This document shows positions 36,139 through 45,696 of a stretch of 64,000 nt of DNA, one piece after another. The first letter of the stretch is position 1. Each line of letters opens with the position of its first letter. Both the position numbers and the translations under genes were made by a program. This DNA is from an uncultured Flavobacteriaceae bacterium (lineage in GTDB: Bacteria; Bacteroidota; Bacteroidia; Flavobacteriales; Flavobacteriaceae). The notes beneath the pieces were generated by a model. That model did no database searches. It had not been told where the DNA came from and saw nothing but the letters and a program-made list of their open reading frames with translations. The stretch covers positions 62,001 through 126,000 of the forward strand of contig CANLWN010000005.1 of NCBI GenBank assembly GCA_947494825.1. The letters are read 5' to 3'.

Positions 36139-38889
36139 CTAAAAGGTTATTAGGAAATTGGAAAGGTTCTCGGAACTGTCTATCCTAAGTTTTTTTCGGA
36201 GCCTGTAGCGATGAATTTCCACGCCCCGTATCGTAATGGCCATCAAGGGGGCGATCTCTTTGGTGGAAAGGTTCATTTTAAGATAGGCGCACAGCTTTAG
36301 GTCCTTGGGGGTAAGTCTGGGATATTCCCTTAAGAGTCTTTCGAAAAAGTCTTCGTGCAGCTCCTTAAAATTGAGCTCGAACCTTTTCCAGTCCTCCTTG
36401 TCCTTAACCGAATTGTCCAATCTTTTGACAAAGGAGCGGTACCGCTGCGAATTGGAAAACTTGTCCTTGTTGAGTACGAGCATATTTTTGAGTTCGAGCA
36501 ACATCTCGTTCTTTTTTGCAATATTCAAGGTGGTTCCCGCCAGCTCTTTCTGTTTTTGTTTGATCTCCTTGGCCAATTTTTCCTTTTCCAGTTCTGCCAA
36601 TCTTTTTTCGTGCTCCTTTTCCATCTCCTCCATAAGCTCCTGTTCTTTTCTACCGAGCTTTCTCCTGTTGTATCCCCGAACCAGGGCAATTCCCCCTATA
36701 ACCATGGCCAAGTACAGGGCCATACTGGGTTTGGACAGATACCAAGGGCTGGCTATACTAAAGTTTATGGTATTTGGAACGGAAGTGTTGTTATCCATAC
36801 TCACCGTGGACACCTTGAGTTGGTAATCCCCATAGGGCAGGTTCTGAAAACTAATGGTCCCGCTGTCGACGTAAGAGGAATAGGTTTCGGACCCTATCAA
36901 TTCATAATAATAACGGGGCTCTATAAGTGCTGGTGAAGCAACTTTGATGGTTACTTCCTGTGCGTCCTTGAAAGGAATTTCTATGGAAGAGGCCTGTAAG
37001 GGATAAGGTTTCTTCTCATCCATGAAAGCACTGAGTTTTGGTGTTGGCAGAACAAAATGCTGCAGTTGCTTCCGCAGTTTATACAACTCTATTTTTCCAA
37101 AACCGTCGCCAAGGGTAAAGAAAAAGGTGGAATCATTGGATTTGATGATATTCTGCGATTCCGGAACCAAGCGCTGCCTCAACTGGGGATCTGCAATGAC
37201 CAGACTGTCGTTTTTAAAATCGGTATAGATGATTTCCTTGGTGCCTTCATTGTCCACAAACCAGAAATAATCGTCATGATAGATGAGCTGCATGTTTTTG
37301 TAGGGATCAAATTCCCTAAAGGGAAGGATACTATCCAAAATTGGATCATATTTATACCATACGCCCTCGCTGCAAAAAACGATCTGGTTCTTGATATTAA
37401 ATAGTTTAATATTATAATTATTGGGAATCACGGACTGATCAAACTCCTTGGTGTCCAGTATGTTGTTGTATCGACCATCGATTTTTATCCTATGGAATCC
37501 TTTGTATGGATGGGCCACCCAAATGGTAGAAGGGTCTTCAAAGCACAATTGCTTTACGGGGAAATCTATTCCACGCACCCGCTCCACGTTCCAGGACCCA
37601 TCCTTTTCCTTTTTGTATTTGGCCAGTCCGCTATACGTGCCCTGCACATGGGTCTCGCCCTGCTCCGGAACCTTGGCAATTTCATACCCCCCCGCTATCG
37701 TGGAGATTCTTTGTAATTCGCCCTCTTCTATCCTATAGGTCCCGGTATTATGCCCACATAACAGGTCGCCATCTACGACCTCCAGGTCCCATACATGGCC
37801 CTGGGAACCATTCACAAACCTTAACTCATCGTCCTCAAAATAATAAATACCGGTATTGCTGCCCAGGTACAAGAGTCCCTCGTGGAAGGCAATATCGTAG
37901 ACCGTTCCCAAGACTCCCGAAAAATCAGTGAAGTAGGTAATGGGATGGTTTAACTTGATCCTATCTATTCCATTGTCGAGTCCCACCCACAGCTGTTCCC
38001 TAAACTGCCCCATGGAAAGGACGGTGTTGTTTTGAAGTCCGGTTTTTTTGTTCAGGTTATCCACTTCCCCACTGGCCTCATCATAAAAGTAAACGCCATT
38101 TTTGATGGTTCCGAAAGCGATCTTGCCCGTATCGAGCTTAATCATTTTGTTAAGTTGCTGCTGCTTCAGTTCGGTATTGAGCTTCGTGTCCCAGGGAGAA
38201 AGTCGGTCCCCTTTAAAAATATAACAGCCGTTTAGTTTTGTACCAATAAGGAGGTCATTGCCCAGAAAAGTCATATCGGTAATAGTCTTACCACGCAGTA
38301 GGTCTTGGTTGTTAAGAGGTACCAGTTTTTTATCAATCAACTCAAACAGGCCATCGCTTCCGCCTCCAATGATCACCCTTTCGTCCTTGATGATGATATC
38401 TGTCATGATCGAATAAGGATCTACCACTGTTACCGTATTGTCCTCATAGATATAGATAGAGGAGAAGGTTCGAAGTAAAATGGAATTTTTAAAAGGTACA
38501 ATCTCCCAAAACTCCTCGCTGGTGAAGGTATGCCCGCTGATCAAATGGGTAAGCGAGGTATACTCCAACAATCCAAAATCGTTTTTTTTCCAAAACCCGA
38601 ACTCTTCGTAGGATCCAGTATATATTTTATCGCCTACGCAGGCCACGGAACGGATGATTGTTTTGTTGGGCAGTTTGTTCAGGCTCCATTGTTCCCCGTT
38701 AAAATAGAGCAGCCCCATATGGTTGGCCACAAAAAGTTCCCCCTCTGCGTTCACGGTCAGTCCCCAATTCTTACTGGCCCCTTTATACTCAAAAATCTTA
38801 TAGTTGTATACTGGGGGCACTACATTCTGGCCCATTGCGGTAAAGGGAAACAAAGAAAGAAAAAAAAGAAAGTACAGGGCCCTTTTCAT
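36139..38889 (-). CDS. Membrane-anchored propeller / Y_Y_Y / LuxR-type transcription regulator
   Basis: The 916-residue protein has a signal peptide (FPFTAMGQ), beta-propeller repeats (about 25-640), a Y_Y_Y domain (RYYYELIG ... NLPYGDYQLKVS, about 650-715), one membrane helix (722-740), a coiled coil rich in Lys and Glu (743-810) and a C-terminal LuxR/GerE-type helix-turn-helix (about 859-905: LTPKDLKLCAYL and STKEIAPLMAITIRGVEIHR). It has no histidine kinase or receiver, so it is not a classical hybrid two-component system. It probably senses a periplasmic glycan and controls the adjacent susCD genes directly. Confidence 0.88.
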   Translation of the reverse strand: MKRALYFLFFLSLFPFTAMGQNVVPPVYNYKIFEYKGASKNWGLTVNAEGELFVANHMGLLYFNGEQWSLNKLPNKTIIRSVACVGDKIYTGSYEEFGFWKKNDFGLLEYTSLTHLISGHTFTSEEFWEIVPFKNSILLRTFSSIYIYEDNTVTVVDPYSIMTDIIIKDERVIIGGGSDGLFELIDKKLVPLNNQDLLRGKTITDMTFLGNDLLIGTKLNGCYIFKGDRLSPWDTKLNTELKQQQLNKMIKLDTGKIAFGTIKNGVYFYDEASGEVDNLNKKTGLQNNTVLSMGQFREQLWVGLDNGIDRIKLNHPITYFTDFSGVLGTVYDIAFHEGLLYLGSNTGIYYFEDDELRFVNGSQGHVWDLEVVDGDLLCGHNTGTYRIEEGELQRISTIAGGYEIAKVPEQGETHVQGTYSGLAKYKKEKDGSWNVERVRGIDFPVKQLCFEDPSTIWVAHPYKGFHRIKIDGRYNNILDTKEFDQSVIPNNYNIKLFNIKNQIVFCSEGVWYKYDPILDSILPFREFDPYKNMQLIYHDDYFWFVDNEGTKEIIYTDFKNDSLVIADPQLRQRLVPESQNIIKSNDSTFFFTLGDGFGKIELYKLRKQLQHFVLPTPKLSAFMDEKKPYPLQASSIEIPFKDAQEVTIKVASPALIEPRYYYELIGSETYSSYVDSGTISFQNLPYGDYQLKVSTVSMDNNTSVPNTINFSIASPWYLSKPSMALYLAMVIGGIALVRGYNRRKLGRKEQELMEEMEKEHEKRLAELEKEKLAKEIKQKQKELAGTTLNIAKKNEMLLELKNMLVLNKDKFSNSQRYRSFVKRLDNSVKDKEDWKRFELNFKELHEDFFERLLREYPRLTPKDLKLCAYLKMNLSTKEIAPLMAITIRGVEIHRYRLRKKLRIDSSENLSNFLITF

Positions 38890-38954
38890 ACCGTTCCAGA
38901 TAAAATTTTCGGGAGTTTAACAAAGCATCCCTCCTTAACCGATTCACAAATAAA

Positions 38955-38966
38955 GTCCTTCGGGAC
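38955..38966 (-). terminator. Short hairpin with CGAA/UUCG loop, possible AGCS terminator
   Basis: On the minus strand, GTCC-CGAA-GGAC is followed by TTTATTTG about 140 bp after the AGCS stop. A second small hairpin, GTCCC/GGGAC, lies at 39063-39075. Either could end the AGCS transcript; both stems are short. Confidence 0.3.
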
Positions 38967-39106
38967 GTTTTATACAACAAGCCAAATTACTATTTATTGG
39001 GTTCATAACTGCAGTAGCACCCTACATCATTTATACATCATGCACTGTGGATCTCCGTAGAGGTCCCTTGGGGACTGCTTTCATCTTCTACGGGAATTGG
39101 ACGCTA

Positions 39107-40729
39107 CTAGGTCTTGGGAGCCCTTATGGCTTTGAGGTAGCGGTGCAATTCCTCCCGTACCTTGGGAAACAAAAAGAACAGGCCTATAATGTTCGGAAAG
39201 ACCAGGGCCAATATCATGGAATCGGAAAACTTGATGACAGCATCCAGGGTGATGGCCGCTCCAAGAATTGTAAAAAGCAAGAAAATACATTTATACGTGA
39301 GGTCCATGGACCTGCTCCTTCCAAATAAGTATTTCCACGACTGCAGTCCATAATAGGACCATGATAAAATGGTTGAAAAGGCGAAGAGTACCACGGCCAA
39401 AACCAAAACATAGGAGGAACCGGGAATGGCCCCGTCAAAAGCCAGGGAAGTTAAATTAACGCCCCCTACCCTGGTACCGTCTGCCATTAGCGCCTGGCCG
39501 TTGACTACGTCGCCATAGGCAAAAGCACCGTCCATATTGAACATAATGATAACAACCGCCGTCATGGTGCAGATTACCACGGTATCAATGAACGGCTCCA
39601 ATAAGCCTACCAAGCCTTCCGAGGCCGCAAATCTGGTATTGACGGCAGCATGTGCTATGGCGGCAGAGCCAGCCCCCGCTTCATTGGAGAATGCGGCACG
39701 TCGAAATCCTTGGATCATAACCCCTATAAATCCCCCGGTGATGGTGGCCCGCGGTGTAAAGGCTTCACTGAAAATCAAGGAAAAAGCATTGTCCACATAG
39801 CTGATATTCGAAAAGATAATGAAGAGGGCGGCAGCCACATATAGGGCAGCCATAAAGGGGACCACTTTTTCAGTGACTTTGGCAATGCGTTTAATACCTC
39901 CGATAATAACGATGCCCACGAAAATGGCAAACACAATACCCACAATGCTTCCGGAGGCTGCACCGTGTAAATCGAATCGCTCTATGATTTGGGCAGCGGC
40001 CTGATTGGTCTGGAACGCGTTTCCACCACCAAAGGAAGCCCCCACGCATAAAATGGCAAAAACCGCGGCCAACACCTTGCCCAGTTTTTGAAAGCCTCGC
40101 TCCTTTAGTCCTCGGGATAAATAGTACATAGGACCCCCATAAACGTTTCCCCCTTCGTCTATGTCCCTGTACTTCACCCCCAAGGTGCATTCCACGAATT
40201 TGGACGACATGCCCAAGAGGCCGGCCACAATCATCCAAAAAGTGGCCCCCGGCCCGCCAATGGAAATCGCCACGGCTACCATGGCAATATTGCCCAAGCC
40301 TACTGTACCCGAAACGGCAGTGGCAAGGGCCTGAAAGTGATTAACCTCCCCATGATGGCCTTCATCCCGTATGGTATCCACAATATCACCATCCACGGCA
40401 TGAACATGCTTTAGCCCGGGAGGTCCCAGGGTTTCCAATGCATCATATTTGCCCCTGACCACCTGGATGGCCGTGGGAAAATGCCGTAGGTTGACAAAAC
40501 CAAAATAGATCGTAAAAAAAAGTGCTCCCGAAAGCAGTAAGATCAGGACCAGGGGGATGCTAAAACCGAAGAGGGGAATTTCGGTGAAAATCAGTTTTTC
40601 CCACCAAATGGCAAAAGGCATAAAGGCATCATTTATACGTTCGTCCAATCCTTTGGTCTGTGCCTGGATCAAAAAAGGAAATAGGATAAAGCCCATAAGG
40701 GCCATCAATTGTTTTTGCCTCAAATTCAT
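39107..40729 (-). CDS. AGCS-family sodium:alanine/glycine symporter
   Basis: From the ATG at 40729 the protein has 540 residues. A signal-like or first membrane helix (LMALMGFILFPFLIQAQ) is followed by about ten helices. The family signature region is SNEAGAGSAAIAHAAV, and GNIAMVAVAISIGGPGATFWMIVAG matches the conserved AGCS core. It imports alanine, glycine or a related amino acid with sodium. An upstream start at 40756 adds nine polar residues and is less likely. It ends 217 bp before the regulator gene. Confidence 0.9.
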   Translation of the reverse strand: MNLRQKQLMALMGFILFPFLIQAQTKGLDERINDAFMPFAIWWEKLIFTEIPLFGFSIPLVLILLLSGALFFTIYFGFVNLRHFPTAIQVVRGKYDALETLGPPGLKHVHAVDGDIVDTIRDEGHHGEVNHFQALATAVSGTVGLGNIAMVAVAISIGGPGATFWMIVAGLLGMSSKFVECTLGVKYRDIDEGGNVYGGPMYYLSRGLKERGFQKLGKVLAAVFAILCVGASFGGGNAFQTNQAAAQIIERFDLHGAASGSIVGIVFAIFVGIVIIGGIKRIAKVTEKVVPFMAALYVAAALFIIFSNISYVDNAFSLIFSEAFTPRATITGGFIGVMIQGFRRAAFSNEAGAGSAAIAHAAVNTRFAASEGLVGLLEPFIDTVVICTMTAVVIIMFNMDGAFAYGDVVNGQALMADGTRVGGVNLTSLAFDGAIPGSSYVLVLAVVLFAFSTILSWSYYGLQSWKYLFGRSRSMDLTYKCIFLLFTILGAAITLDAVIKFSDSMILALVFPNIIGLFFLFPKVREELHRYLKAIRAPKT

Positions 40730-40851
40730 CGTGGTCGGTTTATGATTTGAGGGCAAATTGCAGTTAATAATCTTCCTTGGGGTTTGAAGTCAGAAAAAAG
40801 TTAAAAATGTCGGTAAACCCTATTCTGACAAAAACGATGGGGCGGCCTATT

Positions 40852-41967
40852 TTACAGGGAAATATTATGGGGTGGTACCGCCAAACGAATTTTTCGCTCG
40901 CGCTTTTCCGACATCTCAAAAAGGGTGTTTTTCAAGGGTTTTAGATGATGGTCCCTGGTCCAGTTCTCCTTTCCAAAAATTCCATCCAACAGGGCAATGA
41001 GCAAACGCTTTATCTCATTATAGTCATTGATGTCGAAATTTCTTCCCGAAAACATAGGGCCCTTTGGCTTGATCTCGAGCCAATCGTCCGAACCCTCCTT
41101 CCTACGTTGCGCAAATTTCAGCAGTAGTTCGTACAACGCCGGTGTAAGAGCCACTTTGCGGACCCTGTCGCCTGGAAATCCCCTTAACAATACAAGCTGC
41201 TCCCGTTTTCCCTTTGTGTTTTTTTGCTTTTGAAAACCGATGTGAAAATGTTGTGGTTTTGGAATTACGTTTTCGGCGAGCTCCTTTACCCAACTAAGTG
41301 CCAGGGCAAAAAACAACATGATGAGCGAAGTCTTAAAGATTGCCGAGAAGAGCGTAAGGTTAACAGATGAATCGGTCAGTTTGTAGCCTTGGGCGATCAA
41401 AGTAACCAAAATACAGCTCAGGGACAGCCACGCCAACGCCTTTAACCTGCGCTTTGCAAAGGATTCCCAGAGTACATAGCCCAAAAATCCCAGGGTGAGG
41501 ACGGCATAATAGACATCCAGTTCATTAATGATGCCCAAGACCCTTCCAGAAATCATTTTATTGATGGTGGGCAATAACGAAAATAGGAAGGGCAATCCTA
41601 CGATATAGATCCAATAGTTCGATTTAATGATATGTCCTATAGGTCGGGGCAAATACCGGAACCAGGGCAGTGCCAATAGGATAAATAGGCTGTTGAAAAG
41701 GGACAAAATGCTGCGCCAGCCATCTATCAGGATGCTCGTTTCCAGTTGAATATGTACAAAATACACCTCCAGCGCCCCCGATATGCTCCAGCATAGCACG
41801 GACAACGCCAACCATACCTGCCCAAAGTCGTTTTGCCGTTTTCCGATATGCCACCAGATGGCAATCAGCGCCAGAAAGCCGAACAAGCATACGGCGAACT
41901 GCCACCATCCATAAAAGGAGAGCACATCCTGGGTGGCATTGGTATGCAAAAGAAAACTAATAGACAT
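40852..41967 (-). CDS. Seven-helix-like membrane protein with unknown C-terminal domain
   Basis: From the ATG at 41967 the protein has 371 residues: about seven hydrophobic segments (about 15-240), then a soluble C-terminal part (about 255-371), rich in basic residues (KQKNTKGKREQLVLLRGF, LKPLKNTLFEMSEKRERKIR). The helix layout resembles membrane sensors fused to cytosolic output modules, but I recognise neither half. No kinase, GGDEF or DNA-binding motif is evident. It stands alone between the AGCS gene and the divergent oxidoreductase. Confidence 0.6.
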   Translation of the reverse strand: MSISFLLHTNATQDVLSFYGWWQFAVCLFGFLALIAIWWHIGKRQNDFGQVWLALSVLCWSISGALEVYFVHIQLETSILIDGWRSILSLFNSLFILLALPWFRYLPRPIGHIIKSNYWIYIVGLPFLFSLLPTINKMISGRVLGIINELDVYYAVLTLGFLGYVLWESFAKRRLKALAWLSLSCILVTLIAQGYKLTDSSVNLTLFSAIFKTSLIMLFFALALSWVKELAENVIPKPQHFHIGFQKQKNTKGKREQLVLLRGFPGDRVRKVALTPALYELLLKFAQRRKEGSDDWLEIKPKGPMFSGRNFDINDYNEIKRLLIALLDGIFGKENWTRDHHLKPLKNTLFEMSEKRERKIRLAVPPHNISL

Positions 41968-42184
41968 GACTTTGAAGTACCAAGGTAGTCCAAATATAGC
42001 CAAAATGGCCGGAGTACTTCCTGATCGTAAATGGTTTTGCCAGCGTAGGGCATGATTTGCGGAAGCATTGTTATACTTTTTGATCTTTTACTTATCCATT
42101 TTTTTCTACAGGGCGGGAATACTTGACCTAAGCTCCAAAAAAGAGTACATTACAAGAACGTTTCATCACAATCCACTGAACACC

Positions 42185-43588
42185 ATGAAAAATACCGACA
42201 AAGGCAAAAACAGACGATCTTTTATCAAAAAACTGACCATGGGCTCGGCCCTGGTGACCGCTGCACCCTATGTATTTTCCTCCCCATCACAAAAACAGCG
42301 GTTGTGGTTGGAGCGATCTTACGAAGTCGAAAAATTTAGTGCCAATGACCAGATCAACCTTGCTTTGATCGGTTCCGGTATCCAAGGCATATACGATACC
42401 ACCGCTGCCCTTAAAGTAGCCGGGGTACAACTGGTTGCTGCCTGTGATCTCTATACCGGGCGACTGGATCGGGCCAAGGAACTCTGGGGGGCACAGCTTT
42501 TTGTAACACGGGATTATCGCAAGATCCTGGAACGAAAGGACATTGATGCCGTAATCGTGGCTACTCCGGACCATTGGCATAAGAAAATCACTATTGAGGC
42601 CTTAAAAGCAGGGAAGGCCGTCTATTGTGAAAAACCCATGGTACAGCATTTTGATGAAGGCCATGAGATTATCAAAGTCCAGAAAGAGACCGGCAAAATC
42701 TGCCAAATTGGAAGCCAGGGGATGTCGTCCCTGGGCAATGAGAAGGCCAAACAATTATATGAGGAAGGGGCCATAGGAGAAATGGTGATGCTGGATATGT
42801 ACAACGATCGGTATTCCTCGGAAGGGGCCTGGCAGTATCCCATTCCCCCAGACGCCCATCCGGATACCGTAGATTTCGATACGTTTTTAGGAAATGCGCC
42901 CAAAGTGCCCTATGACGCCACGCGATTCTTTAGGTGGCGGAATTATAGGGACTATGGCACCGGTGTTGCGGGCGATTTGTTTGTACATGCGTTTTCTACC
43001 CTGAATTTTATTTTGAGCTCACAAGGACCCAATAGGGCCCTATCCACGGGTGGACTGCGTTATTGGAAGGATGGGCGCGACGTTCCCGATGTTACCCTCA
43101 CCTTTTACGATTATCCGGAATCCAAGACACATGCTGCCTTTAACGCGTCCTTTCGCGTGAATTTCATTGCCGGTTCAGGCGGTGGTGGCGGTTTTAGACT
43201 TATAGGTACGGAAGGGGAAATGCAGGTGAGTGCCAATTCGGTAACACTGAAGCGTTCCAAACTGGGGAAAACGCCTGGCGGGTATTCCCTGGTCGCCTAT
43301 ACCGAGGAAACCCAGCAAAAGATACGTGACGGTTATGCCGCCAAAAATTTGGAAAGCAGGGAGGAGATCCTCAAACTCGGGGAAACCACTTTTGAGGCCC
43401 CAAGGGGTTACAAAGGCGACCATTACGACCATTTTTATAATTTCTTTCAAGGCGTACGGGGAAAGAACACCGTAGTGCAAGATCCGACCTTTGGACTGCG
43501 GGCTGCGGGAGCCGCGCTATTGGCCAATGAAAGCTATTATCAGAGTAAGGCCGTTCAATGGGATCCAAAGGCGATGAAATTGATATAA
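42185..43588 (+). CDS. Gfo/Idh/MocA-family oxidoreductase, Tat-exported
   Basis: From the ATG at 42185 the protein has 467 residues and begins with a Tat signal (NRRSFIKKLTMGSALVTAAP). A Rossmann fold (INLALIGSGIQGIYDT) and the family motif YCEKPMVQHFDEGHEI follow. The C-terminal alpha/beta domain is intact. Exported Gfo/Idh/MocA proteins in Bacteroidota act on sugars or cyclitols, sometimes as NAD-dependent glycosidases (GH109-type), using a bound cofactor. Substrate is unknown. The ORF can be read from 42068, but that extension has no Tat logic. Confidence 0.9.
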   Translation: MKNTDKGKNRRSFIKKLTMGSALVTAAPYVFSSPSQKQRLWLERSYEVEKFSANDQINLALIGSGIQGIYDTTAALKVAGVQLVAACDLYTGRLDRAKELWGAQLFVTRDYRKILERKDIDAVIVATPDHWHKKITIEALKAGKAVYCEKPMVQHFDEGHEIIKVQKETGKICQIGSQGMSSLGNEKAKQLYEEGAIGEMVMLDMYNDRYSSEGAWQYPIPPDAHPDTVDFDTFLGNAPKVPYDATRFFRWRNYRDYGTGVAGDLFVHAFSTLNFILSSQGPNRALSTGGLRYWKDGRDVPDVTLTFYDYPESKTHAAFNASFRVNFIAGSGGGGGFRLIGTEGEMQVSANSVTLKRSKLGKTPGGYSLVAYTEETQQKIRDGYAAKNLESREEILKLGETTFEAPRGYKGDHYDHFYNFFQGVRGKNTVVQDPTFGLRAAGAALLANESYYQSKAVQWDPKAMKLI

Positions 43589-43933
43589 GCATTTGTAGGC
43601 CCCCGCACTGCACAATAATAACATGGCAAGTTAGGGCCTGATGTGAGATTTAATGGAGCCTTACTACACTTCATGTTAGCGGGGCATCAAAGCTCTGTGA
43701 TGCCAACCGCTCCACAATGGCCCTCATGGGCGTGTCTGCAAGTACGGGAAATAGCAAACTTGATTCTACGAGGATTTATTTGAAGTTCTAGCCTGGCATA
43801 TTTTGGCAACAAGACACGGTTTTGGTGTTTCATTTTAACATAAAATAACGTATTTTCCTACAAATATTTTATATATTTAGAAGTTTCTATTTATAAATTA
43901 TCCTATTAAAAATTGTTTCAATGCTTCAGAATT
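43589..43933. other. Gap before the VKOR-fusion gene
   Basis: About 345 bp without a convincing gene. A hairpin, GCATCA with TGATGC, sits near 43684-43703 and may end the oxidoreductase transcript. The final 130 bp are strongly AT-rich and should contain the promoter of the next gene. On the minus strand a 34-codon open stretch ends near 43675; it may be a decayed gene end, but support is too thin to name it. Confidence 0.4.
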
Positions 43934-45562
43934 ATGAACGATTCTGTATTCCATTTAGTTAGGGCCTATCTTAGAAAGGAAAACATTATCATCAATTTTG
44001 AAGAGCTAAAATTTCAACTTCTCAGTCATCCATCCTACCCAAGTCTCCATTCCATTACTGGTGTTTTAAGTCACTTTAACATTGATCATGGAGCTTTTGA
44101 AGTCCCGAAAGACCAGGAAACACTTCAACACCTCCCTGACAATTTTATTACCCTAACCTCGGACAGCGGACAATTCATATGGGTAACCAGGGATAAAAGG
44201 AAGAATCGGTTCAAAATAAACTACAGTAACAATCAAAGTAGAGTGGTAACAGACCAAGAGTTCCTTGATCAATGGGAATCCGTTGTCCTTGCATTGGACA
44301 CGGAGGGCACGGAACAGCTCCTCAGCAAGGAGACAACTACCAGAATTTTCAAATTGGTGTCCCTTATTTCACTGATATTGATAGTAGGCTCATTTTTTCC
44401 TACTAACGCCGGATTGTCCAAATTGGTTCATTTCATTCTATCTACTATTGGCATTTTGACAAGCATTTTAATATTGAATCATGAGTTTGGGTTTCATTCC
44501 GTTCTGGTTGACAAATTTTGCACCTCAACAAAATTCACAAACTGTCAAAGTATTTTAAATTCGAACGGTGCTATGGTCACAAAATTTCTGAAACTTAGTG
44601 ACCTATGCCTTATCTACTTTGTTGGCCTTAGCATATTAGGCCTCAATACGTCGCTGTTCATTGGAACTTATTCACCCTTGTTTTTAATCTCCTTTTTGGC
44701 ACTACCTGCCGTGGTATATTCTATTTACCATCAAGGTTTTGTGACAAAAAAATGGTGCCCCTTATGTTTAATTGTTGTATCCGTTCTATTGGCCCAAAGT
44801 GCGGTTTCCATTTTTAATATGGATGTAATCTTAACTGATGGTATTGCTTTAAAAGGCGTGTTGGCTATTTTCCTGGTCTTTATATGTATCACTTCTTTTT
44901 GGATTTCGGCCAAACCTTATCTCTTGGAGTGGTTCGATCTTAAGAAACAAAAGATAGAATATCATAGATTCAGAAGAAACTTTAATCTGTTCAGGGCACT
45001 TCTTCTTAAGGAAAGTCCAACCAACATGGCTCTTGAAAAGAAGGTCGAAAATGAAATTGTACTGGGCAATAGAAAAGCCTTTTTAAATATTGTTGTCGTG
45101 ACGAATCCGTCCTGTTATTATTGCGGATCTGCGCACAGGGAAATAGAAAAGATCTTGGAAAAAAATGCAAAAGAGGTAAGCGTTACCATTAGGTTTTGTT
45201 CTCTAAAAAAGAAGGACGGCTCCTATTTGGTCGCTGAAAGATTACTAGAAATGTATAATACGGAATTCTCCCCCGACCTTCTTAAGGAGTCACTACGTGA
45301 AGCTTACCATACCCATATGGAAATAGGAAAGTGGTTACTAAAATGGGGCAAACCTTCGTCCAAATCATACAGATCAATTTTATTAGAGCAAGAAAAATGG
45401 TGCAGCACCAACGGAATCAATTTTACCCCAGCGATTCTTATAAATGGTAGACTATACCCCAAAGAGTTTAAGAGGACAGATTTGTCCTATTTTATGGAAG
45501 AATGGGCAGAACTTGTTGAAAACAAGAATAAAGACCAGGTCGATCTTCAGTATACGGAGTAA
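43934..45562 (+). CDS. C39-like / VKOR / thioredoxin fusion, disulfide-forming membrane protein
   Basis: Read from the ATG at 43934 the protein has 542 residues; a TTG start 7 codons upstream is possible. N-terminal part (1-125) resembles a peptidase-C39 domain (HPSYPSLHSITGVLSHFNID, then FITLTSDSGQFIWVTRDK) but has no cysteine, so it cannot be an active protease. Residues 140-330 form a VKOR domain with loop Cys196 and Cys204 and the redox pair Cys275-Cys278 (WCPLC). Residues 380-525 are a DsbA/thioredoxin-like domain with Cys394-Cys397 (CYYC) and a cis-proline region FTPAILINGR. It should oxidise thiols outside the cytoplasm via quinone. The next gene encodes a Cys-rich double-glycine peptide. 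Confidence 0.88.
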   Translation: MNDSVFHLVRAYLRKENIIINFEELKFQLLSHPSYPSLHSITGVLSHFNIDHGAFEVPKDQETLQHLPDNFITLTSDSGQFIWVTRDKRKNRFKINYSNNQSRVVTDQEFLDQWESVVLALDTEGTEQLLSKETTTRIFKLVSLISLILIVGSFFPTNAGLSKLVHFILSTIGILTSILILNHEFGFHSVLVDKFCTSTKFTNCQSILNSNGAMVTKFLKLSDLCLIYFVGLSILGLNTSLFIGTYSPLFLISFLALPAVVYSIYHQGFVTKKWCPLCLIVVSVLLAQSAVSIFNMDVILTDGIALKGVLAIFLVFICITSFWISAKPYLLEWFDLKKQKIEYHRFRRNFNLFRALLLKESPTNMALEKKVENEIVLGNRKAFLNIVVVTNPSCYYCGSAHREIEKILEKNAKEVSVTIRFCSLKKKDGSYLVAERLLEMYNTEFSPDLLKESLREAYHTHMEIGKWLLKWGKPSSKSYRSILLEQEKWCSTNGINFTPAILINGRLYPKEFKRTDLSYFMEEWAELVENKNKDQVDLQYTE

Positions 45563-45574
45563 CCACCAATGCCA

Positions 45575-45603
45575 ATACTTTTCCGCATAATGCGGAAAAG
45601 TAT
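45575..45603. promoter_or_regulatory. Perfect 14-bp inverted repeat between VKOR-fusion and peptide genes
   Basis: ATACTTTTCCGCAT and its exact complement ATGCGGAAAAGTAT flank a single A, beginning 12 bp after the VKOR-fusion stop. It could be a terminator/attenuator setting peptide versus enzyme levels, or a protein-binding operator. It lacks a U-run directly after the stem. Confidence 0.7.
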
Positions 45604-45696
45604 AGCAAAGGGAACAATATCTTCTCGCGAAAGATGGACACAAACCTTGAGTGTCCTAAACTGTTCAGGGCTAATATAAATCTTAATTTAATCATT

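Noticed and set aside
43640-43800. Minus-strand open stretch ending VERLASQSFDAPLT
   Set aside because: Too short, no start and no family match; could be a decayed gene end but not supportable.
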